Below the pieces are notes generated by a model. That model was not told the origin of the DNA and did no database searches. It saw nothing but the letters and a program-made list of their open reading frames with translations. This document shows positions 7,270-14,800 of a stretch of DNA of 19,220 nucleotides, piece by piece. The translations under genes were made by a program, and so were the position numbers. Numbering within the stretch: the stretch's first letter is position 1; each line of letters begins with the position of its first letter. This stretch comes from Desulfobulbaceae bacterium. GTDB taxonomy: Bacteria > Desulfobacterota > Desulfobulbia > Desulfobulbales > Desulfobulbaceae. The stretch spans positions 1-19,220 of the forward strand of contig DAOVTM010000015.1 of NCBI GenBank assembly GCA_030633145.1, written 5' to 3'.

Positions 7270-8097
7270 ATGACCCCCCATGAGTTCCTGAAATATACCC
7301 CGACCTCAAACTGTGGAGATTGCGGCTATCCGGCCTGTCTGGCCTTTGCCGTTGCCGTGACCAAGGGTGGCGTTACTGCGGAACTCTGTCCCCATATAGA
7401 TCCTTCCACCCTGCCTGCCGAGCTGTCCGGCCAACAGGCTGAGAATGGCGAGGCAGGACTGAAAAATGTTGACCGAGGTCAGGAAGAACGGGACATGGCC
7501 CTGGTGGAGCATCTCAAGTCCAAGGTACGAGATCTTGATTTTGCCTCCCTTGGTTTGCGTCTTGGTGCCAGTTGGTCAGCAGATCGTCCTGATGTCCTCA
7601 TCTTTTCATTTCTTGGCCGTGAGGCGAAGCTGGGACGTGACAACGTGAGCCTGGACAACAAATCACTTGTTGATCCCAGGGATTTGATTCTATTATACAA
7701 TTATGTTGCCTTTGGCGGCGGTCGAATGCCGGACGGCAACTGGGTGGGCATGGAAAGCCTGCCCAACTCCATCTCCAAGATCCGAACCCTTGCCACCTAC
7801 TGTGAACTGCGACTGGCTGAACGGTTCAGTGGACGTGGAGCCAGGATTGTTGAGTTATGCGCTCATCTGGATGCGGAAGAAGGACCAGCAGATCAGAGTG
7901 CTGATGTGGGCATGATTATTTCTGTGATGCCCCATGTTCCCCTCTATCTACTCTTCTGGGACGAAGAGCCGGAAGATGGATTTTCTGCCAAGGTCAAGGT
8001 TCTCTTTGATCACCATGTTATGGATTTTCTTGACCTTGAATCCCTTGTCTTCGCAGCCGAGCGGATGTCGGATCGACTTGCCGAGCTTGATATCTGA
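7270..8097 (+). CDS. 4Fe-4S domain + DUF3786 protein
   Basis: The first 45 residues hold CX2CX4CX16C (C15, C18, C23, C40; NCGDCGYPACLAFA), the pattern of the small 4Fe-4S domain (PF04060 type) found in the corrinoid iron-sulfur protein and related redox proteins. The remainder (about 75-275) resembles DUF3786, with IFSFLGREAKLGRDNVSLDN, LILLYNYVAFGG and PVPLYLLFWDEEPEDGF-like segments (here MPHVPLYLLFWDEEPEDG). Such proteins occur mainly in anaerobes and their function is not established; handling of a low-potential cofactor is only a guess. The ATG at 7270 has no obvious Shine-Dalgarno, and the ribosome may arrive from the skp stop eight bases upstream. Its stop overlaps the heptose kinase start by one base (TGATG at 8095-8099), implying translational coupling. 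It is cytoplasmic, with no signal peptide. Confidence 0.85.
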   Translation: MTPHEFLKYTPTSNCGDCGYPACLAFAVAVTKGGVTAELCPHIDPSTLPAELSGQQAENGEAGLKNVDRGQEERDMALVEHLKSKVRDLDFASLGLRLGASWSADRPDVLIFSFLGREAKLGRDNVSLDNKSLVDPRDLILLYNYVAFGGGRMPDGNWVGMESLPNSISKIRTLATYCELRLAERFSGRGARIVELCAHLDAEEGPADQSADVGMIISVMPHVPLYLLFWDEEPEDGFSAKVKVLFDHHVMDFLDLESLVFAAERMSDRLAELDI

Positions 8098-9128
8098 TGC
8101 GGATGAATACAAAGGTGTTGAAAGATGCCATTGACCGCTTTGCTGATGCCCGTATCCTGGTAATCGGCGATATTATTGTTGATCAGTTTATCTGGGGCAA
8201 TGTCTCCAGGATCTCCCCGGAGGCACCGGTTCCGGTGGTCAATGTCAACCGGGAAGAGTTGCTGCTGGGCGGCAGTGCCAATGTGCTTGCCAATATTACC
8301 TCTCTGGGCGGTTCCTGCAGCCTCTGTGGCATAATCGGTGCCGATGCAATGGGGGAAGAATTATTACACCTGATGGGAAAGGTTGGTGCTTCCACGGATG
8401 GACTCATCCAGGGAATGCGGCCAACTACCTTGAAAACCAGGGTAGTTGCCCAGGGTCAGCAGGTGGTTCGTTATGACCGGGAAAAGATCGGCCCTCCCTC
8501 CAGGGAGACCCTTACCGCATTGCTGGACTATCTCACCGCCCGACTGGGCGATTTTGATGCTGTCATTGTCTCTGATTATGCCAAAGGGGTGGTCAACGAG
8601 CAGTTGATGATCCATCTGCACCGTCTCCTGGAGCAGCTGCGCCGGGAAACCAGTCGCCCCATTCCTCTGATTGTCGATCCCAAGCCAGTAAATTTACATC
8701 GTTTTGTCGGAGCCACCATTATTACGCCCAATAATGTTGAGGCATCCCGTATGAGTGAGATGGATATTGTTGACGAACAGAGCCTGCTGGCAGCTGCCCG
8801 TCAGATTCAGGAGGATATCGACTGCCAGGGGGTGCTGATCACCCGGGGTGAGGCAGGGATGGCCCTGCTGGAGAAAGGGCAGGAACTGGTCACCATCGAC
8901 ACCATGGCCAAAGAGGTCTATGACGTTACCGGAGCTGGTGATACGGTAGCAGCTACCCTGGCTCTTGGGTTGGCAGCAGGATGTTCCATGACCGATGCGG
9001 CTATCCTGGCCAACCATGCCGCCGGAATTGTGGTAGGCAAGGTAGGAACTGCTTCGGTGAGCCGGGATGAGCTTGTCAGAACCTTGAACCCTGAAATGGG
9101 AAATAACCCTGAAGCGGGAAATGAGTAG
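8097..9128 (+). CDS. hldA: D-glycero-beta-D-manno-heptose-7-phosphate kinase
   Basis: It phosphorylates heptose-7-phosphate at O1 in the ADP-heptose pathway for the lipopolysaccharide inner core. The fold is PfkB/ribokinase: RILVIGDIIVDQFIWG near the N-terminus, PEAPVPVV, the glycine signature GGSANVLANITSLGG, and the anion-hole/catalytic motif DVTGAGDT with the expected base D282. At 343 residues it is the kinase half only; the C-terminal nucleotidyltransferase half of E. coli HldE is absent, so a separate adenylyltransferase is needed elsewhere. The start overlaps the previous stop (TGATG); a second ATG at 8103 is possible. The last codons lie in an 18-bp tandem repeat giving NPEMGN then NPEAGN, which lengthens the tail and may not be functional. 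Confidence 0.93.
   Translation: MRMNTKVLKDAIDRFADARILVIGDIIVDQFIWGNVSRISPEAPVPVVNVNREELLLGGSANVLANITSLGGSCSLCGIIGADAMGEELLHLMGKVGASTDGLIQGMRPTTLKTRVVAQGQQVVRYDREKIGPPSRETLTALLDYLTARLGDFDAVIVSDYAKGVVNEQLMIHLHRLLEQLRRETSRPIPLIVDPKPVNLHRFVGATIITPNNVEASRMSEMDIVDEQSLLAAARQIQEDIDCQGVLITRGEAGMALLEKGQELVTIDTMAKEVYDVTGAGDTVAATLALGLAAGCSMTDAAILANHAAGIVVGKVGTASVSRDELVRTLNPEMGNNPEAGNE
9087..9122 (+). repeat. 18-bp tandem repeat at the 3' end of hldA
   Basis: Two copies of AACCCTGAARYGGGAAAT (9087-9104 and 9105-9122) differ at two positions and encode NPEMGN and NPEAGN in frame. They abut the 17-bp repeat that starts at 9121, so the whole gene end looks like a product of local duplication. Confidence 0.85.
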
Positions 9129-9171
9129 AAAGAAATAATGAGTAGAAAGAAATAATGAGTAGGAATAATAT
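9121..9171 (+). repeat. 17-bp tandem repeat forming a stop-start chain into yicC
   Basis: Copies begin at 9121, 9138 and 9155. The first two are identical (ATGAGTAGAAAGAAATA); the third is diverged (ATGAGTAGGAATAATAT). With a period of 17, each copy holds ATG-AGT-AGA-AAG-AAA-TAA, whose stop overlaps the next ATG (TAATG). The first ATG also overlaps the hldA stop (TAG at 9126-9128). The third ATG is in frame with yicC. The mutation in the third copy creates AGGA at 9161-9164, the likely ribosome site for the yicC start at 9170. Confidence 0.85.
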
Positions 9172-10051
9172 GTGTCCACACAGTATGACCGGTTTTGGCC
9201 GGGGCGAGGCTCAAGAAAATGAGCAGTCCTGGACAGTGGAGATACGAACGGTAAACCACCGTTTTCTTGATCAGCGGGTGATACTTCCCCGCCAATTTTC
9301 CGCCCTGGAAGAACGGGTTAAAAAAGTTGTAGCCCGATACCAGGAACGGGGCAGGGTAGAGGTTAGCTGCGTTCTCAACGGCAGGGTCGTTAGCGGCTCC
9401 ATCCTTACCGTTGATATGGAGCTTGCCCGTCAGTACCATGACTGCCTGCGTCAACTGGGCGAGGAGTTTGGCTCAGGACCCAGAGTGCAGCTTGCGGATA
9501 TGTTGAATAATCGTGACCTCATCCGCCAGGAAGAGCAGAACCCGGATCTTGATGCGGAGTGGCCTCTGCTGGAAAAGGCGGTGACAGAAGCCCTTAAAGC
9601 CTGTAACCGGATGCGGGCGCAGGAAGGAGAGAGCCTGAAGACTGATTTGACGGAGCGGCTGGATAGTTTTGCAGCCATTGTTGCCAGGATTGAGAAAGAG
9701 GTGCCTGTTGTCTTGCAACAGCGTCAGCAGGAACTGAAAACCAGGGTGAAAAAACTCCTTGCAGGCATGGATATCGACCCGGCTCGACTGGCCCAGGAGA
9801 CTGCCATCATGGCGGACAAAGCCGATGTCACTGAGGAACTGGTTCGGTTGGCAAGTCATATTGACCAGTTTCGCTCCTTTCTTGCTACCAGTGAGTCGGT
9901 TGGTCGTCGTCTTGATTTCCTCCTGCAGGAGTTTCTGCGGGAGGTCAACACTCTGGCCTCCAAGATTTCCAATGCTGCCATTGCCCATCTCGGAGTGGAG
10001 ATGAAAAACGAGATTGAGAAACTGCGTGAGCAGGTGCAGAATCTCGAGTAA
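9170..10051 (+). CDS. yicC: YicC family protein
   Basis: This belongs to the YicC/YloC family, for which RNA-cleaving or RNA-decay roles have been reported; it is cytoplasmic. The N-terminal domain begins at the family hallmark SMTGFGRGEA and continues with VEIRTVNHRFLD and ERGRVEVSC. The C-terminal DUF1732 domain holds DVTEELVRLASHIDQF, LDFLLQEFLREVNTLASK and EKLREQVQNLE, all typical. Three in-frame starts are possible: 9155, 9170 and 9185. The one at 9170 has AGGA (9161-9164) five bases upstream and gives MCPHSMTGFG; 9155 is reached by the stop-start repeat chain. Expected family length is about 290, so 293 residues is normal. The next gene is 14 bp downstream, in the common yicC / DUF370 / gmk order. 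Confidence 0.93.
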   Translation: MCPHSMTGFGRGEAQENEQSWTVEIRTVNHRFLDQRVILPRQFSALEERVKKVVARYQERGRVEVSCVLNGRVVSGSILTVDMELARQYHDCLRQLGEEFGSGPRVQLADMLNNRDLIRQEEQNPDLDAEWPLLEKAVTEALKACNRMRAQEGESLKTDLTERLDSFAAIVARIEKEVPVVLQQRQQELKTRVKKLLAGMDIDPARLAQETAIMADKADVTEELVRLASHIDQFRSFLATSESVGRRLDFLLQEFLREVNTLASKISNAAIAHLGVEMKNEIEKLREQVQNLE

Positions 10052-10065
10052 CTCCTGTAAAGATC

Positions 10066-10365
10066 ATGGATAATCGACTCATAAACATTGGCTTTGGCAA
10101 TGCCCTCAAGATCAGCCGGATCCTTGCTGTGGTCAACCCTGGCTCCTCCCCCATCCGGAAGCTCAAGGACAAGGCCAGGATTGAGGGCAACCTGATCGAT
10201 GTTACCGAAGGCCGCCGCACCCGCGGAATTATCATCCTTGATTCCGGCCATCTTGTCCTCTCGTCAGTGCAGCCGGATACCCTTAACCAGCGGCTTGCTG
10301 CTATGGATGAAGAGGTGAACAATCCGGTGCAAAAATTTCAGCGAATAATGGAAGACGATGAGTGA
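10066..10365 (+). CDS. DUF370 / RemA-family DNA-binding regulator homologue
   Basis: This 99-residue protein belongs to the family of Bacillus RemA, a DNA-binding regulator of matrix genes. The shared lines are LINIGFGNALKISRILAVV, PGSSPIRKLK, IDVTEGRRTRGIIILDSGHL and LSSVQPDTLNQRL. The conserved arginines of the GRRTR segment are present. Outside Bacillus its role is not well known; in many bacteria it sits between yicC and gmk, as here. The extra C-terminal tail (about 15 residues, ending MEDDE) overlaps the gmk start by eight bases, so the two are likely translationally coupled. Only a weak purine-rich ribosome site (TGTAAAGATC) precedes the ATG. Confidence 0.9.
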   Translation: MDNRLINIGFGNALKISRILAVVNPGSSPIRKLKDKARIEGNLIDVTEGRRTRGIIILDSGHLVLSSVQPDTLNQRLAAMDEEVNNPVQKFQRIMEDDE

Positions 10366-10960
10366 AGGAATACTCCTGGTTCTGTCCGCCCCATCCGGCT
10401 GCGGTAAGACAACGATACTTAAACAGGTCATGGCAGAGCTGCCTGGTCTGGTGTTTTCGGTTTCTCATACTACCCGTGAACCCCGTGCTGGCGAGCAGGA
10501 CGGTCAGGACTATCACTTTGTTGACCATCAGCGGTTCAAGTCCATCCGTGACCAACACCCCTCAGGTTTCCTTGAATGGGCCGAGGTGCATGGCAACTAT
10601 TACGGAACCTCACGACAGGATGTGGAAGAGCGGCGGGCAGAGGGCAAAGATGTGGTTCTCGATATTGACATTCAGGGGGCTGAACAGATCCGTAAGAGTG
10701 CGGCACCGGTCACTGTCTTTATTGCGCCGCCCTCCCTGGAGGAGCTGGAACGCCGTTTGCGAGGCCGGGGAACAGAGAGCGAGGAGAGCCTGGAAATCCG
10801 ACTGGCAAACGCAGCCAGAGAGATGAAGGCCGCAGCCAGCTACCAGTATCTGATCGTCAATGACCTGCTGCCCGTGGCTGTGCGCAGCCTTCAGTCCATC
10901 ATCATTGCTGAACGATGCCGGGGGAGACGTGATCTGTCCGGCAGTCCTTTGTATCTGTAA
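10358..10960 (+). CDS. gmk: Guanylate kinase
   Basis: It converts GMP and ATP to GDP and ADP, an essential step of guanine nucleotide synthesis. The P-loop is SAPSGCGKTT (residues 10-19, K17). The GMP-binding part follows: SVSHTTREPRAGEQDGQDYHFV, then FLEWAEVHGNYYGTS, DVVLDIDIQGAEQIR, and the lid segment LRGRGTESEESLEIRL. It is 200 residues, normal length. The ATG at 10358 lies inside the end of the preceding gene, with GGAAG just upstream. Often rpoZ follows gmk; here it is followed by an inverted-repeat region and a toxin-antitoxin module instead. Confidence 0.97.
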   Translation: MSEGILLVLSAPSGCGKTTILKQVMAELPGLVFSVSHTTREPRAGEQDGQDYHFVDHQRFKSIRDQHPSGFLEWAEVHGNYYGTSRQDVEERRAEGKDVVLDIDIQGAEQIRKSAAPVTVFIAPPSLEELERRLRGRGTESEESLEIRLANAAREMKAAASYQYLIVNDLLPVAVRSLQSIIIAERCRGRRDLSGSPLYL

Positions 10961-10968
10961 TTCAATAG

Positions 10969-11099
10969 CATGGGAATTTCCATTTTCCCTCTCGTTCCCA
11001 TAGACGGAGTCTCGCAGGCTCGCTTACCTCCTGCGTGGGATGAAGATTGATTTGGTATAACCGGTTCAATATTCGGTGCGTAGGTAAGCGCAGACTCCG
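10969..11099. repeat. Inverted-repeat region between gmk and the toxin-antitoxin module
   Basis: Two nested dyads are visible. ATGGGAA (10970-10976) pairs with TTCCCAT (10995-11001). Further right, CGGAGTCT...GCTTACCT..TGCG (11005-11035) pairs imperfectly with GCGTAGGTAAGCGCAGACTCCG (11078-11099), leaving about a 42-bp loop. There is no open frame of substance inside and no U tract after it. It resembles an extragenic palindromic or small mobile repeat; family unknown. Confidence 0.6.
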
Positions 11100-11142
11100 A
11101 AACGCATCCTGTCATTTTTTTCTTTCCTAAAACCACAAATCA

Positions 11143-11172
11143 CTGTATTGTACGCATTCAGGTACAATACAG
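11143..11172 (+). promoter_or_regulatory. Operator (and probable -10) of the yefM-yoeB module
   Basis: A perfect 11-bp dyad, CTGTATTGTAC (11143-11153) and GTACAATACAG (11162-11172), has an 8-bp spacer. It contains two GTAC cores (TGTACG and GGTACA) whose centres are 12 bp apart. The E. coli yefM-yoeB operator is described as paired palindromes with a hexamer core (TGTACA) at the same 12-bp spacing, overlapping the promoter. TACAAT (11163-11168) inside the right arm could be the -10 box, so binding would block transcription. Its distance to the ATG at 11201 is appropriate. Confidence 0.8.
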
Positions 11173-11200
11173 CTTTTTGTTTAGTAAAAAGAGACCAATA

Positions 11201-11455
11201 ATGAATGCCATAAATTATAGCGACTTGCGATCTACCTTAAAGGCTACTATGGATCGGGTTTGTGAAAACCATGAGCCTCTTATCGTTACAAGGAAAAATA
11301 GCGATAATCTTGTTTTGCTTTCTTATGAGGATTATTCCGCAATTGAAGAAACGTCTTACCTGCTAAGTAGCCCCAAAAATGCGAAAAGACTGAGAGAAAG
11401 CATTTATAGTTTTTATGAAGGCAAGGGGTATGAGAGAGAATTGTTTGAGGAATAA
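11201..11455 (+). CDS. yefM: YefM antitoxin
   Basis: This is the antitoxin of a type II toxin-antitoxin pair (Phd/YefM family). Its N-terminal domain binds DNA and dimerises; the C-terminal tail wraps and inhibits YoeB. The 84-residue protein aligns along its whole length with E. coli YefM: INYSDLRSTLKATMDRVCEN, PLIVTRKNSDNLVLLSYEDY, EETSYLLSSPKNAKRLRESI, and an acidic tail ending ELFEE. The ATG at 11201 is chosen over an in-frame TTG at 11177 because homology starts there, AAGAGA lies six bases upstream, and the earlier codon falls just after the operator. The gene is AT-richer than gmk before it and the asmA-like gene after it, which suggests separate acquisition. YoeB follows two bases after the stop. 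Confidence 0.95.
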   Translation: MNAINYSDLRSTLKATMDRVCENHEPLIVTRKNSDNLVLLSYEDYSAIEETSYLLSSPKNAKRLRESIYSFYEGKGYERELFEE

Positions 11456-11457
11456 GA

Positions 11458-11712
11458 GTGAAAATTATTTTTCATCCCAATGGTTGGGAAGATTACCTTT
11501 ATTGGCAAAAAGAAAACAAACAGATCTTGAAAAAGATCAATCGGTTGATAAAGGAAATTCAACGATCACCCCATGAAGGAATAGGGAAGCCTGAAGCTCT
11601 AAAGTTTGATTTATCAGGGTTTTGGAGTCGCAGGATAAACCATGAGCATCGGCTTGTTTATCGAACCGAAGAAAATCAACTCCATATACTTTCCTGCAGG
11701 CATCATTACTAA
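11458..11712 (+). CDS. yoeB: YoeB toxin, ribosome-dependent mRNA endonuclease
   Basis: This is the toxin of the pair, a RelE-fold ribonuclease that cuts mRNA in the ribosomal A site when freed from YefM. All 84 positions line up with E. coli YoeB, including the catalytic residues E46, R65 and H83 and the terminal Y84 (RHHY). DYLYWQ, KKINRLIKEI, GKPEALKFDLSGFWSRRI and EHRLVYR are the conserved lines. With the key residues intact the toxin should be active. The start is GTG at 11458, two bases after the yefM stop, with AAGAG overlapping that stop; this gives tight coupling and keeps toxin output tied to antitoxin. Confidence 0.96.
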   Translation: MKIIFHPNGWEDYLYWQKENKQILKKINRLIKEIQRSPHEGIGKPEALKFDLSGFWSRRINHEHRLVYRTEENQLHILSCRHHY

Positions 11713-11717
11713 GTACC

Positions 11718-11746
11718 TTGACAAGTTGCCAGTTTCACGGCAATAT
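11718..11746 (+). promoter_or_regulatory. Possible promoter before the AsmA-like gene
   Basis: TTGACA (11718-11723) is a perfect -35 box. Seventeen bases later lies CAATAT (11741-11746), a poor -10 match. The element sits six bases after the yoeB stop and about 65 bases before the next start. Only the -35 half is convincing. Confidence 0.3.
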
Positions 11747-11811
11747 CCATAGGAAAATGTCTGTCTGATGGCAGATCATACCGCACATAGTGTTTAACTC
11801 AGAACTATATT

Positions 11812-14800
11812 GTGAGTTTCAAGGTGAAAAAAATAAAAATATTCCTGGCTGTCAGTCTGATATTGCTGTTGCTGCTGATTGCGGCCATTCCTACGATTAT
11901 CTCTTCCGGATTGGGTGAGGGAATTATACTTGGCCGGGTGAACGCTGCAATTCCGGGAACCGTAACCGTTGACGATCTGAACATCGGCTGGCAGAAAGGA
12001 ATGAACTGTAACGGACTCAGCTACCATGATCCGGTGCAGGGTATTGATCTGGAGATTCAGGAGTTGACCACCAGTCAGGGGCTGCTTTCCCTGCTGGCTG
12101 CGCCGAAAAATCTTGGAACTGTCACCGTTGATGGGCCGATACTGGTTGTCCATCGTGATCCGGTTGCGGTTGCTAAGAGCAGTAAGACTGGGGCTGTTTC
12201 CAAGCCCATGGTGCGCACTGATTCCGGTCAGGTTCAGGAGAAATCATCCCCTTCAGTGGAGCAGAAAAAATCCTTGCCTGCCCAGGTAAAGGAAAAAAAA
12301 TTAGAGGAAAAAAAACCGGCTGCAGCCGAGGAGAAATCACCCTTCTGGCATAAAATGCGCATCAAACTGCTGGTAAACCAGGCCGTTGTCAAGTTGGCAG
12401 AAGGCTCAAGTCCGGTTCGAGTCCTGACCCGCAACGGATTTCTTAATGCAGACCTTGCCTCGGACAACATCAAATACGAGGTTGCCATGGAAACCGGCAA
12501 CGGCGAGGGCGCACTCTCCTCATCCGGTACCATTACCCTGCCGGTGCGAAACGTCTCCCTGCTGGATTCCCTGCAGGCGGAACTGCAGCTCAAAATTTCT
12601 GATGTACAGATCAGAGAATACCTCTTTCTCCTTCCTGAAAACACGCATCTTCCCCAGGGCAGGGCGACACTGTCAACAGATATCGCCATCAAAACAATGG
12701 GGGCTGGCAACCTGATGGTGCGTGGTCCGATCACTTTACAGGATACAGCCCTTTCCGGTGGTTTTCTTGGTGAGGATACACCGACTTTTGACGAGCTGGA
12801 AATCTATCTTGATTTGAAACAGGGTAACCGCAATAACTGGCAGTTTAACGGGATACAGTTTATTTCGGATTACTGGGCAATGGAAATGAGCGGCAGCTTT
12901 GACCGTCATGCAACCCGGCTGGAAGGGCAGGGGAAGTTTGACCTGCCCGGCCTGCTGACACAGTTTCCCAACCTCTTCAAGGTGCATGAGGATGCCCTGC
13001 TGACCAGCGGTGAGCTGACGGTTCAGCTTGATCTGAAAAAAGAAAATGACCTCTTTGATCTTGAGGCTGAAACAACCATTGAACATCTCTCCGGCCTGCA
13101 GAACGGCAAGCTGTTTTCCTGGGAGAGTCCCCTTAGTCTGGATTTTGCCGGTAGTGTCCGTGATCGTGAGCCAGAGGTGAGAAAGCTGGCCTTCAAGGCA
13201 CCGTTTCTTGACTTGGAAGGAAAGGGGAACTTTTCCAATTTTTCCTTGAAGGGAACTGCGGATATCAGTCAAATGCTCAGGGAGATCGGCAGGATCTTTC
13301 AGCTGGACTGGGAAGGGGAGGGCAGAGTGCGTCTGGCTGTGGATTTACAGCGGGATATGCGCGGGGAAAAGCAAGACAGGAAAGAGGATAAGACAAGCCA
13401 AGCCGGGGCAGCAGAGGACAAGAATCGTTATATGGTGGATACCAACTTTTCAATCGCTGATTTTACCCTCACCCGACAGGGCAATACCATTGTGCCAAAA
13501 CATTTTTTCTCCTTGAATGGACATCTGGAGTCACCCAGGAAGTTTCCCCAGAGCAGAGATGATGGCATGGCCATTGACTTCCGTCTTTCAAGCTGGCCTG
13601 GCAGGGTAAGCGGCACAGTAACAGACCTGTTCAAAAAGGGAGAGCAGATAACAGCCGCTTATCAGTTCAGGGGCGGGGTCATGCTGGCTCGGGTTACGGA
13701 AATGCTACACGCCCTGGATCTGATAGATCCGGAAACCAGTGTGGCCGGAACCCTGACTACCGAGGCAACTGGTTATCTGGAAGGGGACAGGCTGGTATTT
13801 CGCAAGCTGGACAACAGGATTCGCGATTTTATTGTCTATAATAATGGAGCCATCTTTCGTGACAAAGAACTGCGCCTTGCCACTTCTTCACTGTTGCCGG
13901 ATAACGATGACGGTAGCGAGAGTGTTGCAGGGGGCATGGTGCGTCCTCTTGAGTATGCAGACAATCCCACGGATTTTTTTGCAGAGGGCGGGGGCTGGAA
14001 TATGATTGACCGAAACCGCCATACCCTGGCCCTGCGTGATCTGGTGTTCAGTGGAGAGATGGGTACTATGCTGATTGACCGTTTTGTCCTCAAGGACTGG
14101 CAGCGACTGGCAACCCTTAAGGCGTTTCGGGCAAAGGGAGAGATAGATTTAGCCCGGCTGACCCCATTGCTTCAGCAGAGCGAAGTCCTGGCAACGGGTC
14201 AGACCCTGGCCGGAGACTGTTCCCTGGCTGTGGATCTGGCCGGGGCAGGAGAGGGAATAGATTCGGGTAAAAAACAGGGCAGTGTGGAACTGACCGTCAG
14301 CCATCTCACGATCCGGAGAGACAAGAAGACCCTGCTTGACGACCAGGAGCTGCGTCTGGCCGCTGCCCTGCAGGGAGACCTGTCAGGAGGGGATATTGAT
14401 TTTACTTCCCTGGCCTTAACGACTGAGCCGCTATCGCTCCAGGCGGCTGGACGATTGCAACGAACAGGTAAAAATCCCTATCTTGCCTTGGACGGCATGA
14501 TAACCCCGGATCTGGCCGTTCTGGCTTCATTGCTCTCAGCCCGCTATCCTTTGCCTGGTTTGCAGGTTACGGGCAAGAAGGAAGATCATTTTTCCCTCCA
14601 TTATCCTCTCATCACAGGAGATACGGAGGCTGATATTGCCCGGAAATATCGGGCCATGCAGTTTTCTGCATCCTTTGACGCAGAGAGCCTGCACTATTCC
14701 GGCTTTGATCTGAGCAAGTTGTTCTTGCCAATTTCCATGGAAGACGGTCTGTTACAGGTTGATCTGAACTCTGCCATGAACAAGGGGCAGCTGAGTGCGT

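Noticed and set aside
10961..11140. CRISPR or tRNA-like structure in the gmk-yefM space
   Set aside because: There are inverted rather than regularly spaced direct repeats, and no cloverleaf with a T-loop sequence could be made out.
11177..11200. TTG at 11177 as start of yefM
   Set aside because: It adds eight residues without homology and would start translation just after the operator without a ribosome site.
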